Program-made: the position numbers and the translations under genes
Part shown: positions 5,735-6,864 of the stretch, in pieces
Layout of the letters: the number at the start of each line of letters is the position of its first letter
Position numbering within the stretch: the first letter of the stretch is position 1
Notes under the pieces: generated by a model
What the model saw: only the letters and a program-made list of their open reading frames with translations
The model's database searches: none
What the model was told of the DNA's origin: nothing
Source: Planctomycetota bacterium
Lineage (GTDB): Bacteria > Planctomycetota > Phycisphaerae > Sedimentisphaerales > Anaerobacaceae
Direction of reading: 5' to 3'
NCBI GenBank assembly: GCA_017885385.1
Contig: JAFNGF010000144.1
Location: forward strand, 1,454-8,317
Length of the DNA: 6,864 bases

Positions 5735-6541
5735 CTAAGCGCCAAGCGTTTGGTTCTTATTAACGACATATTTCCGCCCACCGATATTGAGCGTTTCAAT
5801 TCTGCAGCGATAAGCGACCTGCAAAGCCTCGGAGGCAAAAACCTCATCAATATCACCATCAGCCGATATGCGCCCCTCATGCAGAAGGACGATTCTGCTG
5901 CAAGCCGGAGGCAGCAAGCTGGTATCGTGCGAAACAAGCAGAATAGTTACACCAGTTTGATGATATAACCGCTCTACAATTTCCGTTATCTGATATTTCC
6001 AGTTAAAATCCAGGTTTGCACAGGGTTCATCGAGCATAAGAACTGCCGGGGCCTGCGCCATCGCCCGCGCAACCAGAACTTTTTGCTGCTCTCCGCCGGA
6101 AAGCGACCTGAATGTCTGATCGGCAAGTCCGCCCAGCCCGAGTCGCTCAATCCAGTCATCGACAATTTCGTAATCAGCCCCGCTCAGCCGCGACAGCAAA
6201 GGCCGAACGCTTACTCGGCCCATCGCAACTACCTCCCGCACAATAAAAGGCAGCTCCCAGTTGTACTCGGCAGTCTGCGGAATATAGCCGATCCCTCTTC
6301 GCAGATTGCTCCTGCTCCAGGGACCAAGCCCGGCCAAATCCTTGCCGGCGAATTTTACCGTGCCACGATCAGGATGCATCAGCCCACAGCAGACCTTTAG
6401 CAGCGTTGTTTTGCCCGCCCCATTGGTTCCGATGACGCCTACAAATGCTCCGGAAGGTATTTGCAGACTCTCGACGTCCAGAATTGTTCGTCGGCCGCGC
6501 CTTACCTGGACGCCCGATAGGCTCAAACACCCTCCCGTCAT
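5735..6541 (-). CDS. metal ABC transporter ATP-binding protein (ZnuC-like family)
   Basis: A 268-residue cytoplasmic ATPase that drives the importer. All nucleotide-binding motifs are intact: Walker A GTNGAGKT (38-45), Q-loop Gln89 in GYIPQ, ABC signature LSGGEQQ (147-153), Walker B VLMLDEP (167-173), D-loop NLD (176-178) and H-loop His205 in VSHD. The segment NWELPFIVREVVAMGR (94-109) is typical of ATPases from the metal-chelate/ABC-3 group. Its ATG overlaps the TGA of the substrate-binding gene (ATGA, 6538-6541) and its stop is 2 bases before the permease ATG, showing tight coupling. The C-terminal tail (about 240-268) beyond the core ATPase is modest and has no recognised domain. Specificity is set by the partner proteins. 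Confidence 0.95.
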   Translation of the reverse strand: MTGGCLSLSGVQVRRGRRTILDVESLQIPSGAFVGVIGTNGAGKTTLLKVCCGLMHPDRGTVKFAGKDLAGLGPWSRSNLRRGIGYIPQTAEYNWELPFIVREVVAMGRVSVRPLLSRLSGADYEIVDDWIERLGLGGLADQTFRSLSGGEQQKVLVARAMAQAPAVLMLDEPCANLDFNWKYQITEIVERLYHQTGVTILLVSHDTSLLPPACSRIVLLHEGRISADGDIDEVFASEALQVAYRCRIETLNIGGRKYVVNKNQTLGA

Positions 6542-6864
6542 TGCGTAGCCGCCTCAAGAAGAACCTGCACGTTCTGTCGCAGCAATTGGTCGAATGCATC
6601 ACCGCGATCATCAGGGACAGGAAAGTTGCTAAAGACAATCGCTTTGGCTCCCAGGCGGTCGGCTAATGCCTCAGCCAGAGCGGCGCCTTCCTGCTTATTG
6701 GCTATCACGAATCTTACATCGTGGCCCTGCGCTTTTTTAAGACAATCGTTAATGTTGGAGACCGTTTCTATCTCGCTGCCGGCAAAGGTGGCTACCGTCT
6801 CTAAGCCAAGCCAGCGGGCAAATTGCGCCTGGTGGTCGGACACGATAACCTCAGCCGATCCGGC
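6538..6864 (-). CDS. metal ABC transporter substrate-binding protein (ZnuA/TroA-like), C-terminal part only
   Basis: The last 108 residues of an open frame that continues past the right edge; full members are about 300 residues, so roughly two thirds including the signal peptide are outside the window. The visible part starts AGSAEVIVSDHQAQFARWLG; the His in SDHQAQF aligns with a metal-ligand His of the C-terminal lobe in this family. Later sequence reads FVIANKQEG and AKAIVFSNFP, where ZnuA proteins commonly have an EPQ-type motif and an acidic fourth ligand, so the metal site may differ. The product would be periplasmic or lipid-anchored and deliver a metal ion to the permease. A GTG at 6841-6843 is not the real start, since the frame and the family similarity run on upstream. 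The gene overlaps the ATPase start by 4 bases. Confidence 0.85.
   Translation of the reverse strand, partial: AGSAEVIVSDHQAQFARWLGLETVATFAGSEIETVSNINDCLKKAQGHDVRFVIANKQEGAALAEALADRLGAKAIVFSNFPVPDDRGDAFDQLLRQNVQVLLEAATQ

Noticed and set aside
5479..5937. Minus-strand 152-codon frame across the ATPase/permease junction
   Set aside because: It overlaps two genes with complete family motifs and is an out-of-frame shadow.

Overview
The window looks like bacterial chromosome. Two housekeeping or transport blocks flank an accessory stretch, and five of the six recognisable genes plus one gene-less region are read leftward; only the endonuclease gene at 2019-2555 is read rightward. The isoprenoid gene dxs, the AP2-containing HNH endonuclease, the DUF4145 protein and above all the dispersed heptanucleotide tandem repeats resemble what is seen in Planctomycetota, especially Phycisphaerae-like genomes. 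That assignment is inference and only moderately secure. The outer blocks are richer in G+C (about 58% in two 60-base lines counted by hand) than the DUF4145 gene (about 43% in one line).

Layout. Positions 1-1805 (minus) hold most of dxs, cut at its 3' end by the window edge. Its coding sequence carries an in-frame extra segment of about 20 codons made largely of two different heptanucleotide repeats. Positions 1806-2018 are a divergent intergenic region with a two-part stem-loop. Positions 2019-2555 (plus) encode a free-standing HNH/AP2 endonuclease-like protein, followed directly by another heptanucleotide array. Positions 2812-4530 (minus) hold a two-gene module: an upstream HEPN-like, abortive-infection-type protein with RX6H motifs, then a zinc-ribbon plus DUF4145 protein. 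A good sigma-70-type promoter (4571-4599) precedes the module. Positions 4531-4907 have no convincing gene.

Positions 4908-6864 (minus) are a metal-type ABC importer operon: the 3' end of the substrate-binding protein, then the ATPase, then the permease. The first two genes overlap by 4 bases (ATGA) and the next two are 2 bases apart, so they are almost certainly co-translated. A heptanucleotide array starts at the permease stop codon.

The two most interesting points are (1) heptanucleotide repeats of several unrelated unit sequences at three loci, one of them built into the DXS protein, and (2) the HEPN-like/DUF4145 gene pair with its own promoter, a candidate RNase-type defence or toxin module. 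Its function is not established by anything in the sequence beyond motif resemblance.
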